From an uncultured Ruminiclostridium sp. (GTDB taxonomy: Bacteria; Bacillota; Clostridia; Oscillospirales; Ruminococcaceae), in assembly GCA_934490165.1 (NCBI GenBank), contig CAKSTB010000006.1, forward strand, positions 52,680 to 116,679: a stretch of DNA of 64,000 nt. Reading direction: 5' to 3'. Positions 51,437 through 59,953 of this stretch are shown one piece after another (within the stretch, counting starts at the first letter, position 1; every line of letters begins with the position of its first letter). The position numbers and the translations under genes are program-made. Under the pieces are notes generated by a model. That model made no database searches, was not told the origin of the DNA, and worked only from the letters and a program-made list of their open reading frames with translations.

Positions 51437-52522
51437 TTACCTGATTTTATCCGAGCTTACCGCAGTGAAAGCCGTAAGTGATACCGTCAGTACAGCCGCT
51501 ACCGCCATATAGAGCCAAAGCGAATCATATCCTCCGAGCCACACCGCATTCAATATATGCGTATCTATATCGGCAAAGCCGAGCGGCAGAAAACAGCTTA
51601 CAGACGGTATGGTAGCCGTCAGCACCGCAGACAGCATAAGTATCCCGAGCGAAATTGTGAAATAGCGGTATGTGTCCCTTGCCGCTTTTGCGATGATGAA
51701 AAATATGCAGAACATATTTACCGCCGTCATAATTCTGAACGCAAGTGAACATACAAGATAATTCCCGAGTGAAAGCTCTGTAAAGCAGGTCGCGAATTTT
51801 TTAATCCCCTGTATCATCAGTGAAAACAGATCCCCCGACATCATAACATCGGATATCACCACATCTGCGGCAAACGAAATAACCGTAATCACTACCGTCA
51901 GCACAAACCAGGACCAAAACCTCAGCCTTGCCGTTTTACTTCCGTTCGCCGTTATCAATTCACATCTGTCCGTGCCAAGCTCAAAGCTGCGCAAAAATCC
52001 GAGTGCCGCTATAAGCAGTGCCGTTACAGCCGTAAGATCAAACCCCGTGATATTATAATAGCTGTCCCACACCTCGTTTATCACAAGAGATGGCGTATCA
52101 AGCCTTTTATACGCATCAAGATTATCATAATAGCGTTCTGAGGGTACATCGTGCGTTATGCCTGTGCCGTATTTTGCATTATCTATATATTCCTGAGCCT
52201 TCTGCAAGGTATACAGGTTTCCGTCAAGTATAAAGCCGATATTCTTCTCCTTATCAAGCTTCGTCTGAAGAGCGACAGGGTCGCTGTTTTCAAGGATAGC
52301 CTTCTGACTTTCCTCGACAGCTATCTCATCAAGCCTTGCTTCAGCCGCATTATGTTCCATACCCGCCACTGTCTGTGCTCTCGCGCAAGCGTCCTGATAA
52401 AGCCTTGCGTTTCCGCTGTCATTTTTCAAAAACGGTTTGACCATAATTATCACAAGCAGCATCGCTGATACTGCTATAAGCTTGCCGCCCGCATCAAACC
52501 GCAAAAACGCTTTAAACATCAC
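51437..52522 (-). CDS. ABC-2 type transporter permease (second)
   Basis: The 361-aa protein has one N-terminal helix (about 13-30), an extracellular domain (30-165), then five or six membrane helices (about 165-350), the layout of ABC-2 permeases with a long first loop. It overlaps the first permease gene by 11 bases. The pair would serve the ATPase encoded two genes upstream. Substrate unknown. Confidence 0.72.
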   Translation of the reverse strand: MMFKAFLRFDAGGKLIAVSAMLLVIIMVKPFLKNDSGNARLYQDACARAQTVAGMEHNAAEARLDEIAVEESQKAILENSDPVALQTKLDKEKNIGFILDGNLYTLQKAQEYIDNAKYGTGITHDVPSERYYDNLDAYKRLDTPSLVINEVWDSYYNITGFDLTAVTALLIAALGFLRSFELGTDRCELITANGSKTARLRFWSWFVLTVVITVISFAADVVISDVMMSGDLFSLMIQGIKKFATCFTELSLGNYLVCSLAFRIMTAVNMFCIFFIIAKAARDTYRYFTISLGILMLSAVLTATIPSVSCFLPLGFADIDTHILNAVWLGGYDSLWLYMAVAAVLTVSLTAFTAVSSDKIR

Positions 52523-53804
52523 ACTCCGCCTTTCCGAAAGTTACAGATGTACCTGCTGATGTACGCACTCTGCACAGAATGCGCCCCGTTATAATAACGA
52601 TGGCAGTAACAGCTGAAAACGCCGCAACTAAACAAGCTGTGCACAGCACTATATCAGGCACTGCGATATTAAATATCACCGTCAGATCCGCTCCGTCAAA
52701 GCAGTCTGCAAAATTTCCCGTAACAAACCGACCGAGCGCTCCTACCGCCGTATCTCCCGCAGTCACATATGCCGTATAGATCGGAACAGCCGATACGATA
52801 CCGCACACCGCCGAAGATATGACATCAAGCGGACAAAGTGCGGAAATAAGCGCAAACAGTGAAAATGCAAGCAGATAATAGAAATATCTTGCCGCCGCCA
52901 TAACAATCAGATACTGCCATACGTTAAGCGGGAACACAGAATACGCCGCACTCTTAAGCACCTGGCACGGCATAAACAGCACATCGGCAGTGCCCGCCCC
53001 CGATAATATGAACAGAAGATACAAAACGCAGTACAAAATATACGCCGCGGTCATAATAACAAGGTGGGATAAATACTGCACGGCAAAGAACTTTCCCGCC
53101 CCGCATTTTGTCGTTTTAATGAAATCAAGATATCCCGACTGTCTGTAGCCTGAATACATACGACAGCACAGCACCGCCACGAAAAATATGAACAGCACGT
53201 CCTTTGCAAAGCTCTCCGAAAATATATCCGCACTGACAAGCGGTGCTATACTGTCGGGCTTTTCAGGAATTTCAGAGATATAGGAAAGTATTTTTTCACT
53301 TTTGATCTTGTCGGCATTGCTTGTGCCGGTTCTTGCAAGCATTCGCTCGTTTATCGTCCTTTTTTCGTTCAGCCGCTCCTCATATCTCAGCATAGGAGCA
53401 TAATAATCGTACATATCCGACATCATTTCATAGTCGTTTATAACCGTATCGGCAAATCTTCCCGGCATTGAATACTGCCGATACCGCCATATATTCTCTG
53501 CGTCACTGAAAGCATAATCTCCCGCAAGCAGAGCCATCAGCTTATCCTCCGACAGATCATCTGTATCTATCCCCTCAAGGTTATCTATAGAAAAAAACTT
53601 ATTGCGTGCGCTTTCATAATCGGCAGGATATTGTGTCAAAAATTCATCGGCGGTCATTTTGCTTACATATTTCTGTTCATATACATTCCACTTAAGCGCC
53701 TCAGCCGACGAGGTGTACAGATATATAAACGCTATGCTTACAACCATTATAAAGGCGAATGCGGCTGACGGCAATCGTTCACGGAGCATCGTTTTAAGCA
53801 TAAG
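52512..53804 (-). CDS. ABC-2 type transporter permease (first)
   Basis: The 430-aa protein has an N-terminal helix (RLPSAAFAFIMVVSIAFIYL), an extracellular loop with DEFLTQYPADYESARNKFFS, and a cluster of helices from about 210 to the end. The start at 53804 overlaps the end of the ATPase gene. It has the same layout as the second permease, suggesting they arose by duplication or form a heterodimer. Confidence 0.72.
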   Translation of the reverse strand, partial: LMLKTMLRERLPSAAFAFIMVVSIAFIYLYTSSAEALKWNVYEQKYVSKMTADEFLTQYPADYESARNKFFSIDNLEGIDTDDLSEDKLMALLAGDYAFSDAENIWRYRQYSMPGRFADTVINDYEMMSDMYDYYAPMLRYEERLNEKRTINERMLARTGTSNADKIKSEKILSYISEIPEKPDSIAPLVSADIFSESFAKDVLFIFFVAVLCCRMYSGYRQSGYLDFIKTTKCGAGKFFAVQYLSHLVIMTAAYILYCVLYLLFILSGAGTADVLFMPCQVLKSAAYSVFPLNVWQYLIVMAAARYFYYLLAFSLFALISALCPLDVISSAVCGIVSAVPIYTAYVTAGDTAVGALGRFVTGNFADCFDGADLTVIFNIAVPDIVLCTACLVAAFSAVTAIVIITGRILCRVRTSAGTSVTFGKAECDV

Positions 53805-54507
53805 CTCCGCCCTTTCCGATAACCTCCAGATAATAGCGTGACATATCCTCAATACCCTCGTTTTTCCGACTTACTATCACCTTTCCGTTATCGATTATGT
53901 GCACCGTATCCGAAATATCCTCGATATCGGAAACTATATGCGTAGAAACTATCACTACGGCATTTTCTCCGAGCGACTTTATTGTTTTTTTCAGCTCCTC
54001 ACGCTCCGCAATATCAAGTCCCGCGCTTGGCTCGTCAAGAATTATCACCTGCGGCTCGTTCATTATTGTCTGTGCTATAAAAACACGCTGTCTGAGTCCG
54101 CCGGATAATTCCTTCAGCTTTTTAGCTTTACAGTCAAGCACATTCAGCCTTTTGAGGGAATTGTCGATAACCGCCTGTCTGTCCTTGCCGCTCATTCCTT
54201 TCAGCGCCGCGTTATAAAGCATATAGTCGTTCACCGTCACAGACGGGAAATAGGGCTGATGCTGAAACAGCACAGACATCACCCTGCGGTACTCCGCACC
54301 GAGCGAACAGATCTCCCTGCCGTCATAATACACCGCGCCGCTTGTCGGTGAGAGCGCAGTGCTTATTATATTCATCATTGTGGATTTTCCGCTTCCGTTA
54401 GCGCCGAGCAGTGCGTTTACCCCGACCGTAAAATCAAGCGTGACCGCGTCCAGTGCTTTCTTGCCTTTATAGCTTTTAGTCAGATTTTCTATATGTAACA
54501 GTGGCAT
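53794..54507 (-). CDS. ABC transporter ATP-binding protein
   Basis: The 237-aa ATPase shows Walker A GANGSGKST, Q-loop in SVLFQHQPYFPS, signature LSGGLRQRVFIAQ, Walker B VIILDEPSAGLD and the switch histidine in VSTHIVSDIED. It powers the two permeases downstream. The start at 54507 follows AAAGGAAAG; another ATG at 54525 overlaps the anti-sigma stop. Confidence 0.93.
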   Translation of the reverse strand: MPLLHIENLTKSYKGKKALDAVTLDFTVGVNALLGANGSGKSTMMNIISTALSPTSGAVYYDGREICSLGAEYRRVMSVLFQHQPYFPSVTVNDYMLYNAALKGMSGKDRQAVIDNSLKRLNVLDCKAKKLKELSGGLRQRVFIAQTIMNEPQVIILDEPSAGLDIAEREELKKTIKSLGENAVVIVSTHIVSDIEDISDTVHIIDNGKVIVSRKNEGIEDMSRYYLEVIGKGGAYA

Positions 54508-54521
54508 TTTCTTTCCTTTCA

Positions 54522-55208
54522 TCAAACGTCCGTAAAGCGGGTGTTCCCTGCAAGACCGATAACGGTCTGCTTATCCTTACTGCACGAATAGATCATAATG
54601 CAATCGTCATATACGATACAACAGCAATGCCGACCGTCACCAGTCGCATAGTAAAACCCGCTGTGTCCGTTTATTGTTATGTCAGTCGGCAGCACCGACG
54701 CGCTTTCCGTGTTTATGCATATGTCACCCTTGAATACACTCGCGACCCACTGCGATATTATAACATCGCCGCCGTTTTTGTCGGTATAATAAACGCTGTA
54801 ATTGGTATCGGTATCGCACAAGATCTGCTCGCTGTATCCGTAAAGTGCATTTCCTATTGTGTAGCGGCTCGTCAGTGTTTCGGGATACCCGCTTATATCG
54901 CCGAAATAATATACCTGCGACTGCTCTTTATGCGGCGTTAAATTAAACCCGCCCGCGCTTATATAATCGGTAAAGCCGACAATATACGAAATAGCGATCA
55001 CGGTCATAATAAAAGCGTACTTCATCGCCCTGCGCTGATACACCGTATGTATATCAGCCGATCTGCGCACCTGCGCGTATTTTCTGATAATTCTTTTTCT
55101 GCGTCTGAGGTAATGTTTTGAAAAGCTGTGCTCCGCCTCTTTACCCGCAGCAGCCTCGGCAAACTCACTGAGGATATAATCTCTTATCCTGCTATCTGTA
55201 CAGTTCAT
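54522..55208 (-). CDS. probable membrane-anchored anti-sigma factor (DUF4367-like)
   Basis: The 228-aa protein has a basic cytoplasmic N-terminal part (HYLRRRKRIIRKYAQVRRSA), one membrane helix at about 64-82 and an extracellular domain resembling DUF4367 at the C-terminus (ESASVLPTDITINGHSGFYY). It follows the sigma gene by 4 bp, as in the pair at 3.7-4.9 kb. The role is inferred from this layout. It would hold the sigma factor until an outside signal arrives. Confidence 0.72.
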   Translation of the reverse strand: MNCTDSRIRDYILSEFAEAAAGKEAEHSFSKHYLRRRKRIIRKYAQVRRSADIHTVYQRRAMKYAFIMTVIAISYIVGFTDYISAGGFNLTPHKEQSQVYYFGDISGYPETLTSRYTIGNALYGYSEQILCDTDTNYSVYYTDKNGGDVIISQWVASVFKGDICINTESASVLPTDITINGHSGFYYATGDGRHCCCIVYDDCIMIYSCSKDKQTVIGLAGNTRFTDV

Positions 55209-55212
55209 ATCT

Positions 55213-55746
55213 TCACCCCTTTATAAGCTCTTCGATCGCGATTATAGCCTTATCCTGCCTGTAGCGTACCGTGCCGAAAGTGACACCAAGCAGCTCCGCG
55301 GTTTCCTTAATCGTATATCCCGCGACATATCTCAGCAGTATGACCTCCTTGAGCTCATATGGCAGGCTGTCGAGTATCGCCTTAAGCTCGCTGTTGCTGA
55401 GCTCCGAGGTATCGGGCAGCTGAGAGCCTATGGTGTTTTCGTTCAGCTCGACATTCCCGCTCTCGTGCTTTTTCTTATGCCTGTAGCGGTCAATAGCAAT
55501 ATTGCGTGTTATCACGCCGAGAAGTGTCTTTGTCTGAACATCGGCGGAAAAATCATACTCGCCGAGATTTTTTATGATGCGCAGAAACGCCTCGTGCACC
55601 GTATCCTCTGCGTCCTGTTCGTTATGAAGCACCGAAAACGCAACGGCATACATATACCGCTCATAGCCGTTATATAGCCTTTCTATGAGCGATTTATCCT
55701 CCGCCGTTTCGGCAAGCGATATGTAAAAACTAAGCGTTGTAACCAT
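55213..55746 (-). CDS. ECF RNA polymerase sigma factor (second system)
   Basis: The 177-aa protein has region 2 (ERLYNGYERYMYAVAFSVLH, DAEDTVHEAFLRIIKNLGEY) and region 4 (SLPYELKEVILLRYVAGYTI, a helix-turn-helix with LGVTFGTVRYRQDKAI). It resembles the sigma factor at 3.7 kb. The start at 55746 is chosen because the next in-frame start (TTG at 55797) is itself the -35 box of the promoter; the AAAGGA site is unusually close to the ATG. It heads a six-gene operon. Confidence 0.88.
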   Translation of the reverse strand: MVTTLSFYISLAETAEDKSLIERLYNGYERYMYAVAFSVLHNEQDAEDTVHEAFLRIIKNLGEYDFSADVQTKTLLGVITRNIAIDRYRHKKKHESGNVELNENTIGSQLPDTSELSNSELKAILDSLPYELKEVILLRYVAGYTIKETAELLGVTFGTVRYRQDKAIIAIEELIKG

Positions 55747-55767
55747 TCCTTTAAGCTTGATAAAATC

Positions 55768-55797
55768 ATTGTAATATAAAAGGTGATCGGCTGTCAA
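55768..55797 (-). promoter_or_regulatory. promoter of the second ECF operon
   Basis: On the minus strand TTGACA (55792-55797), 18 bases, TACAAT (55768-55773), with a very short leader before the ATG at 55746. No ECF-type motif like that at 3469 was found here. Confidence 0.65.
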
Positions 55798-55912
55798 TCA
55801 AATAAATTTTTCTCTTGTCTTATGTAACGAAGCTGAAAGCCGATTTTGCGGTTTGGTTTTCATTTTCCGCCTTTTGCACAAAAACAGCAGTCGGAAATTG
55901 TCAGTTATAACG

Positions 55913-55945
55913 AAAAAACGCACAGATGATAATGCTGTGCGTTTT
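55913..55945 (-). terminator. terminator after the permease remnant
   Basis: Arms AACGCACAG and CTGTGCGTT with a 9-base loop, followed on the minus strand by TTTTTTCG. Confidence 0.8.
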
Positions 55946-55954
55946 GAATTGGTT

Positions 55955-56180
55955 TATTTCAGGAACTCGGCAAGTATGCGACCGAGCACGAGGTAATGCC
56001 GCTGTAATTGTTTTCAGGCTGTGCGAAATTGTCACACCGATCGAGCGAAAGATACCGATCTGTCTGCTGTTTGAATTGATACTGAATGTGATGAAGGAAA
56101 ATAACACAAGCACGGTTATTGAAAGCGCTATAAAAAGCAATATCCAAGTACAGGCATAAGAGAAATTCCATATCTCTGAC
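55955..56180 (-). pseudogene. FtsX-type ABC permease remnant
   Basis: One minus-strand frame reads LLFIALSITVLVLFSFITFS, then INSNSRQIGIFRSIGVT, which is the hydrophobic helix and the 'k.eIGilRslGa' loop of FtsX-type permeases. After that the match needs a frame change and ends at a stop within about 40 residues. Both the N-terminal bulk and an intact C-terminus are missing. Placed directly after the 212-aa gene, it may be the remains of its transporter partner. Confidence 0.6.
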
Positions 56181-56190
56181 GGATAACATT

Positions 56191-56829
56191 TTAGTCCTCT
56201 CTGATTATTCTTTCAATTAAGATAAATACGCTTTCTCCAAGTAACTCCGGATTGTTGTTTTCATAATATTCCAAAGAGGTTTCATCCCACAAGCCGTCTG
56301 TTTGTACAACTATTCCGCCGGAATGGCGTAAAGCAAAGCCGATGTCTCCTTCAACAATATGCTTTGTTGCAAAGCCGTTTGCTATGAAGGTATCCATATG
56401 CTTGCGCCCGGTATAAAATAAGGCATAGTCACCTTCAAGAACATATTTTTTCAAAACGGCAATATCATCATCGGTAAGATCTGTTTTATCATACAGGTCA
56501 TTGAATACAATAAGCTTGTATTTCTTGTCTGATTTCAGGTTTTCCTCCGATAATTTGTCGATCTGCTTGAACTTAACATTCTTTCGGAATTTGCAGTCCT
56601 CTCCGTAAACAAAAATGTCAGTGGGATAGGTAGTCAGCGTGGACTGAATTGCCCGGTCATAAGAATCAAAGCTATTGTTATCATTCTTCATTACTGCCCG
56701 GAAATTACCGTTAGAATCAAAACCTATTTCTACATTTCCCACAAGTGCAAGTGTTGCTGTAATCAAAGCAATTGTTACGATTATATATCCAACAATCACG
56801 AGTAATATTTTTATAACTTTCTGCATCAT
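56191..56829 (-). CDS. membrane-anchored protein of unknown function (212 aa)
   Basis: The protein has one N-terminal membrane helix (IKILLVIVGYIIVTIALITA) and an extracellular alpha/beta domain of about 175 residues (YKLIVFNDLYDKTDLTDDDI; LEGDYALFYTGRKHMDTFIA; GIVVQTDGLWDETSLEYYEN) reminiscent of a glutamine-amidotransferase-like or Rossmann fold. I recognise no family. AAAGGAGC precedes the start. A permease remnant follows at once. The 400-bp gap upstream (56830-57228) is AT-rich and shows only the terminator of the next operon. Confidence 0.65.
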   Translation of the reverse strand: MMQKVIKILLVIVGYIIVTIALITATLALVGNVEIGFDSNGNFRAVMKNDNNSFDSYDRAIQSTLTTYPTDIFVYGEDCKFRKNVKFKQIDKLSEENLKSDKKYKLIVFNDLYDKTDLTDDDIAVLKKYVLEGDYALFYTGRKHMDTFIANGFATKHIVEGDIGFALRHSGGIVVQTDGLWDETSLEYYENNNPELLGESVFILIERIIRED

Positions 56830-57186
56830 TTCTGCTCCTTTTTTAAAACTTAATGGTGTAAAGACGGTTTACTTATACGGTGACGTTTTGCCGGCACAGC
56901 CACAGCACACACGTCCGATATAAGCGATACAATAAATTTTCTTAAATTTTCATATATAGCCTGACTTTCTGAAAACAATATTGCTCTACAATAAATGATA
57001 AACTATTTTTTAAATAATTTCAAGCGTTTTTCAAAAAATTATATAATTTCTGTTATTTCCACAATCAGTAAGCTGAATTTTCCGGGTGGATTTTATGAAT
57101 GATATACAGAAAATAGCAAACAATAAATCAACTTCCATTTACCTAACGCATTCTCCACCGGTTTCCTGCACCTCCCGAAATAATCA

Positions 57187-57224
57187 AAAGCTACAGCCCG
57201 GCTCAACAGCCGTAATGTAGCTTT
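57187..57224 (-). terminator. terminator at the end of the two-component/ABC operon
   Basis: Arms AAAGCTACA and TGTAGCTTT with an inner GGCT/AGCC pair; on the minus strand followed by TGATTATTTC. Confidence 0.7.
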
Positions 57225-57228
57225 ACTC

Positions 57229-58479
57229 TTATCCCGCCTTTCCGAAAACCAACCCGACCTCAAACTCTCCATTAGTTATCCTCGCAAATATCTCTCCGTT
57301 CATCTTGCTCATTATCTGCCTTGCTATATAAAGCCCAAGTCCGCTTCCCTTTTCATTGACAGCGTTTTTCCCTCTCTGAAAGCTCTCGAAAATATGCGGC
57401 AGCTCATCGCTGTCAAGCGTACAACCGCTGTTTGCGACCGTTACAAGAATACAGCCGTCCTCCGTGCCGACATCTACCGCTATTTTCTTTCCGTCGCCGT
57501 ATTTTATTGCATTTTCAATGACATTCTGTATCGCCTCAACGCTCCTGTCAATGTCGCCGTAAATCAGACAGTCGGAATAGTCCGAAACCGTAAATTCCGT
57601 CCCGATAAGCGACAATTTCTCCCCATAGTACTCCCTTATCCGCGTTATAAGCTCAGACAGATAAAACTCTCCGCACTTCACTTCTATGCTGAGAAAATCC
57701 TCTCTTGACGCAAGCGTTATGCGGGACAGATAACCCTCTGTTTCATCGGCTTTGGCATAAATATTTTCCGCTATCTCGGTCTGCTTTGCCTTATCGGTAT
57801 AAAGCCCCTTTGACAGAGCCTTTGAATACAGCTTTATCGCCGAAAGCGGCGTCCTGATATCGTGTGAAAGGGATAGCAATAAGGTTTTCTTGTTTTTCTG
57901 AAGCTCAAGCTCGCGCTCCTTTTGCTGTTCAATGCTTTCTCTGAGCATATCAACGCCCCATACAAACCGCCCGAAATATCTGCTTTTGCTCTCCTTTACG
58001 GGCATTGTCAGATTTCCTTTCGACAGCTCATACGGCACATCGGACAATCGTTCAAACGGCAGTATGATCTTGTTTTTTATATAAAACAGCACAGCGACAG
58101 TCAGCACCGCCATAACGCCGAGAGAAGCATTCACAATTATTATCTCTGATGTTCTGTCGGACTTGCTCTGCGCGTTATATTCAATGCGGTAAAGCTCGCC
58201 GTTTATTTCCTTTATGATATAGTCGCTGTCCGTATCGAAAATATCGGTGTTTTTGATATCTCCGCCGTATTTTTTAACAGCGGTGACATATCGGCAATTT
58301 TCCGATATCGATGAATTGTATCCGTTATTCCTGATATCTTCCGCGACCCTGCCGATCTCAACACGGTACTCTCTGTCGTTACTGCCATTATTACCGGCAA
58401 TAAGCAGGATATTCGCCGCCGTAATTATAAGCACTGTTACAGCGATTACGGCGATAATGACTTTATTATACGCTTTCAT
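57229..58479 (-). CDS. sensor histidine kinase
   Basis: The 416-aa protein has two membrane helices (about 7-28 and 128-148) enclosing a sensor loop of about 100 residues, a linker, the H-box LSLSHDIRTPLSAIKLYSKA (phosphorylated His), the N-box VIENAIKYGDG and the G-box GSGLGLYIARQI. It phosphorylates the response regulator encoded just upstream, overlapping it by 14 bases. Neighbouring ABC exporter genes suggest it senses antimicrobial peptides or envelope stress. Confidence 0.92.
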   Translation of the reverse strand: MKAYNKVIIAVIAVTVLIITAANILLIAGNNGSNDREYRVEIGRVAEDIRNNGYNSSISENCRYVTAVKKYGGDIKNTDIFDTDSDYIIKEINGELYRIEYNAQSKSDRTSEIIIVNASLGVMAVLTVAVLFYIKNKIILPFERLSDVPYELSKGNLTMPVKESKSRYFGRFVWGVDMLRESIEQQKERELELQKNKKTLLLSLSHDIRTPLSAIKLYSKALSKGLYTDKAKQTEIAENIYAKADETEGYLSRITLASREDFLSIEVKCGEFYLSELITRIREYYGEKLSLIGTEFTVSDYSDCLIYGDIDRSVEAIQNVIENAIKYGDGKKIAVDVGTEDGCILVTVANSGCTLDSDELPHIFESFQRGKNAVNEKGSGLGLYIARQIMSKMNGEIFARITNGEFEVGLVFGKAG

Positions 58480-59143
58480 ATCTGTAGCCCGTTCCCCATA
58501 TCGTCTTTATTCTCTCAGGCTTCGCAGGATCATCCTCTATCTTCTCCCTGAGCCGTTTTATATGTACAGTGAGCGTCTGCTGTTCAGAAAAGCTGTCGCT
58601 TCCCCATACGGATTTGAAGATATATTCCTTGCTGAGCGTCCGTCCCTTGTTTTCAACAAGCAATAGAAGTAAGTCAAACTCCTTTGCGGATAGTTCGACC
58701 GCCGTACCGCCTTTTGTCGCCGTCCTTGCAGACAGGTTTATAACTATATCGCCGTCAGTTACGGTATCAAGCGAATATCTCCGCTTGAAAATTCCGCTTA
58801 TCTTTGCAAGCAGAATATCAATGTCATACGGCTTTTCTATATAATCGTCAGCTCCGAGCATAAGTCCGTTCAGCTTATCCTCCTTTTCCGTTTTTGCGCT
58901 GACTATAAGTATCGGCGTGTTGCTTTCCTTTCTTATCCTCTCGAGCACCGAAAAGCCGTCCGCTCCCGGCAGCATTATATCAAGCACAATAAGCCTTGCC
59001 CCGTACCTTTCGTACAGCGACAAGGCTTTTTCACCGCTTTCGGCTACAGATACCGTGTAATTTTCCGCGCAGAGAAAATCACACAGTATATCCGCAAGCT
59101 CCTTATTATCCTCGACTATCAGTATATCCAGAATATCCGACAT
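58466..59143 (-). CDS. OmpR-family response regulator
   Basis: The 225-aa protein has a receiver domain (DILIVEDNKELADIL; phospho-accepting Asp in RLIVLDIMLPGADGF; Lys in DDYIEKPYDIDILL) and a winged-helix DNA-binding domain (ELSAKEFDLLLLLVENKGRT, VHIKRLREKIEDDPAKPERI, WGTGYRYE). The start at 59143 follows AAAGGAAAT. It lies between the ABC genes and the kinase in one operon and probably controls that operon. Confidence 0.93.
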   Translation of the reverse strand: MSDILDILIVEDNKELADILCDFLCAENYTVSVAESGEKALSLYERYGARLIVLDIMLPGADGFSVLERIRKESNTPILIVSAKTEKEDKLNGLMLGADDYIEKPYDIDILLAKISGIFKRRYSLDTVTDGDIVINLSARTATKGGTAVELSAKEFDLLLLLVENKGRTLSKEYIFKSVWGSDSFSEQQTLTVHIKRLREKIEDDPAKPERIKTIWGTGYRYESV

Positions 59144-59176
59144 ATATATTTCCTTTCGGCTCATCCGCTTACAATA

Positions 59177-59941
59177 TCACCAACCAAGCTCCAACAGCCA
59201 GTTGTTGAGTGCTCTCTCCCGCTCTCTCGCAGGCATATCACTTTTTCGCTTATCAAAATTATACTCGCCTTTTATGTTTCCGTCAACTATGTAAAGCACT
59301 CTTGTGCACACAGCGGCAACCTTTACATCATGAGTTACAAGCATTATCGTTGTACCGTCATCGTTAAGCTCGCCGAGCTTCTGCATTACCTCGTCAGATG
59401 ACGTGCGGTTGAGTGCGCCTGTCGGCTCATCGGCAAATATCATCTTAGGACTGTTTATCATACTTCTGCATATACACGCCCGCTGCAGCTGTCCGCCCGA
59501 CACCTCGTTTATATCGTTGTCGGCTGTTTCTATAATGCCGAGCTTTCGCATAAGCTCCTGCCCGCGCTTCTGTATTTCCTTACGGCTCTCATTTATTTTA
59601 TGCGACTGCACCGCAGGTAAGATAATGTTGTCAAGCACGGTGAGATTTTTCAGCATATACATCTGCTGAAATATAAATCCCATTTCATTAAGCCTTAAAT
59701 CTGCAAGCTCCTTTTGTGCCATATCCGCAATGTTTCTTCCGCAGAACTTCACCTCTCCCGCTGTAGCGCCGTCCATTCCCGACACGGTGTATAATAAAGT
59801 CGACTTGCCCGAGCCCGACGGTCCCATAACAGCCACCATCTCGCCCTCGGCAACAGAAAAGCTTACGTTTTTCAGCACGTTGTTCTGACGCTTGTTTACT
59901 ACATAAGTCTTGCATAGATCCTTGACTTCAAGAATATTCAT
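59177..59941 (-). CDS. ABC transporter ATP-binding protein (LolD/BceA-like)
   Basis: The 254-aa ATPase has Walker A MGPSGSGKSTLLYTVSG, the signature NEVSGGQLQRACICR, Walker B MIFADEPTGALNR and the switch histidine in MLVTHDVKVAAVC. It belongs to the group that pairs with FtsX-type permeases. It follows its permease gene by 12 bp and precedes the response regulator gene by 33 bp. Confidence 0.94.
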   Translation of the reverse strand: MNILEVKDLCKTYVVNKRQNNVLKNVSFSVAEGEMVAVMGPSGSGKSTLLYTVSGMDGATAGEVKFCGRNIADMAQKELADLRLNEMGFIFQQMYMLKNLTVLDNIILPAVQSHKINESRKEIQKRGQELMRKLGIIETADNDINEVSGGQLQRACICRSMINSPKMIFADEPTGALNRTSSDEVMQKLGELNDDGTTIMLVTHDVKVAAVCTRVLYIVDGNIKGEYNFDKRKSDMPARERERALNNWLLELGW

Positions 59942-59953
59942 ATACTTTCCTCC

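Noticed and set aside
55747..55797. Longer second sigma protein starting at TTG 55797
   Set aside because: That TTG is the first half of the -35 box TTGACA; the promoter lies inside the proposed extension.
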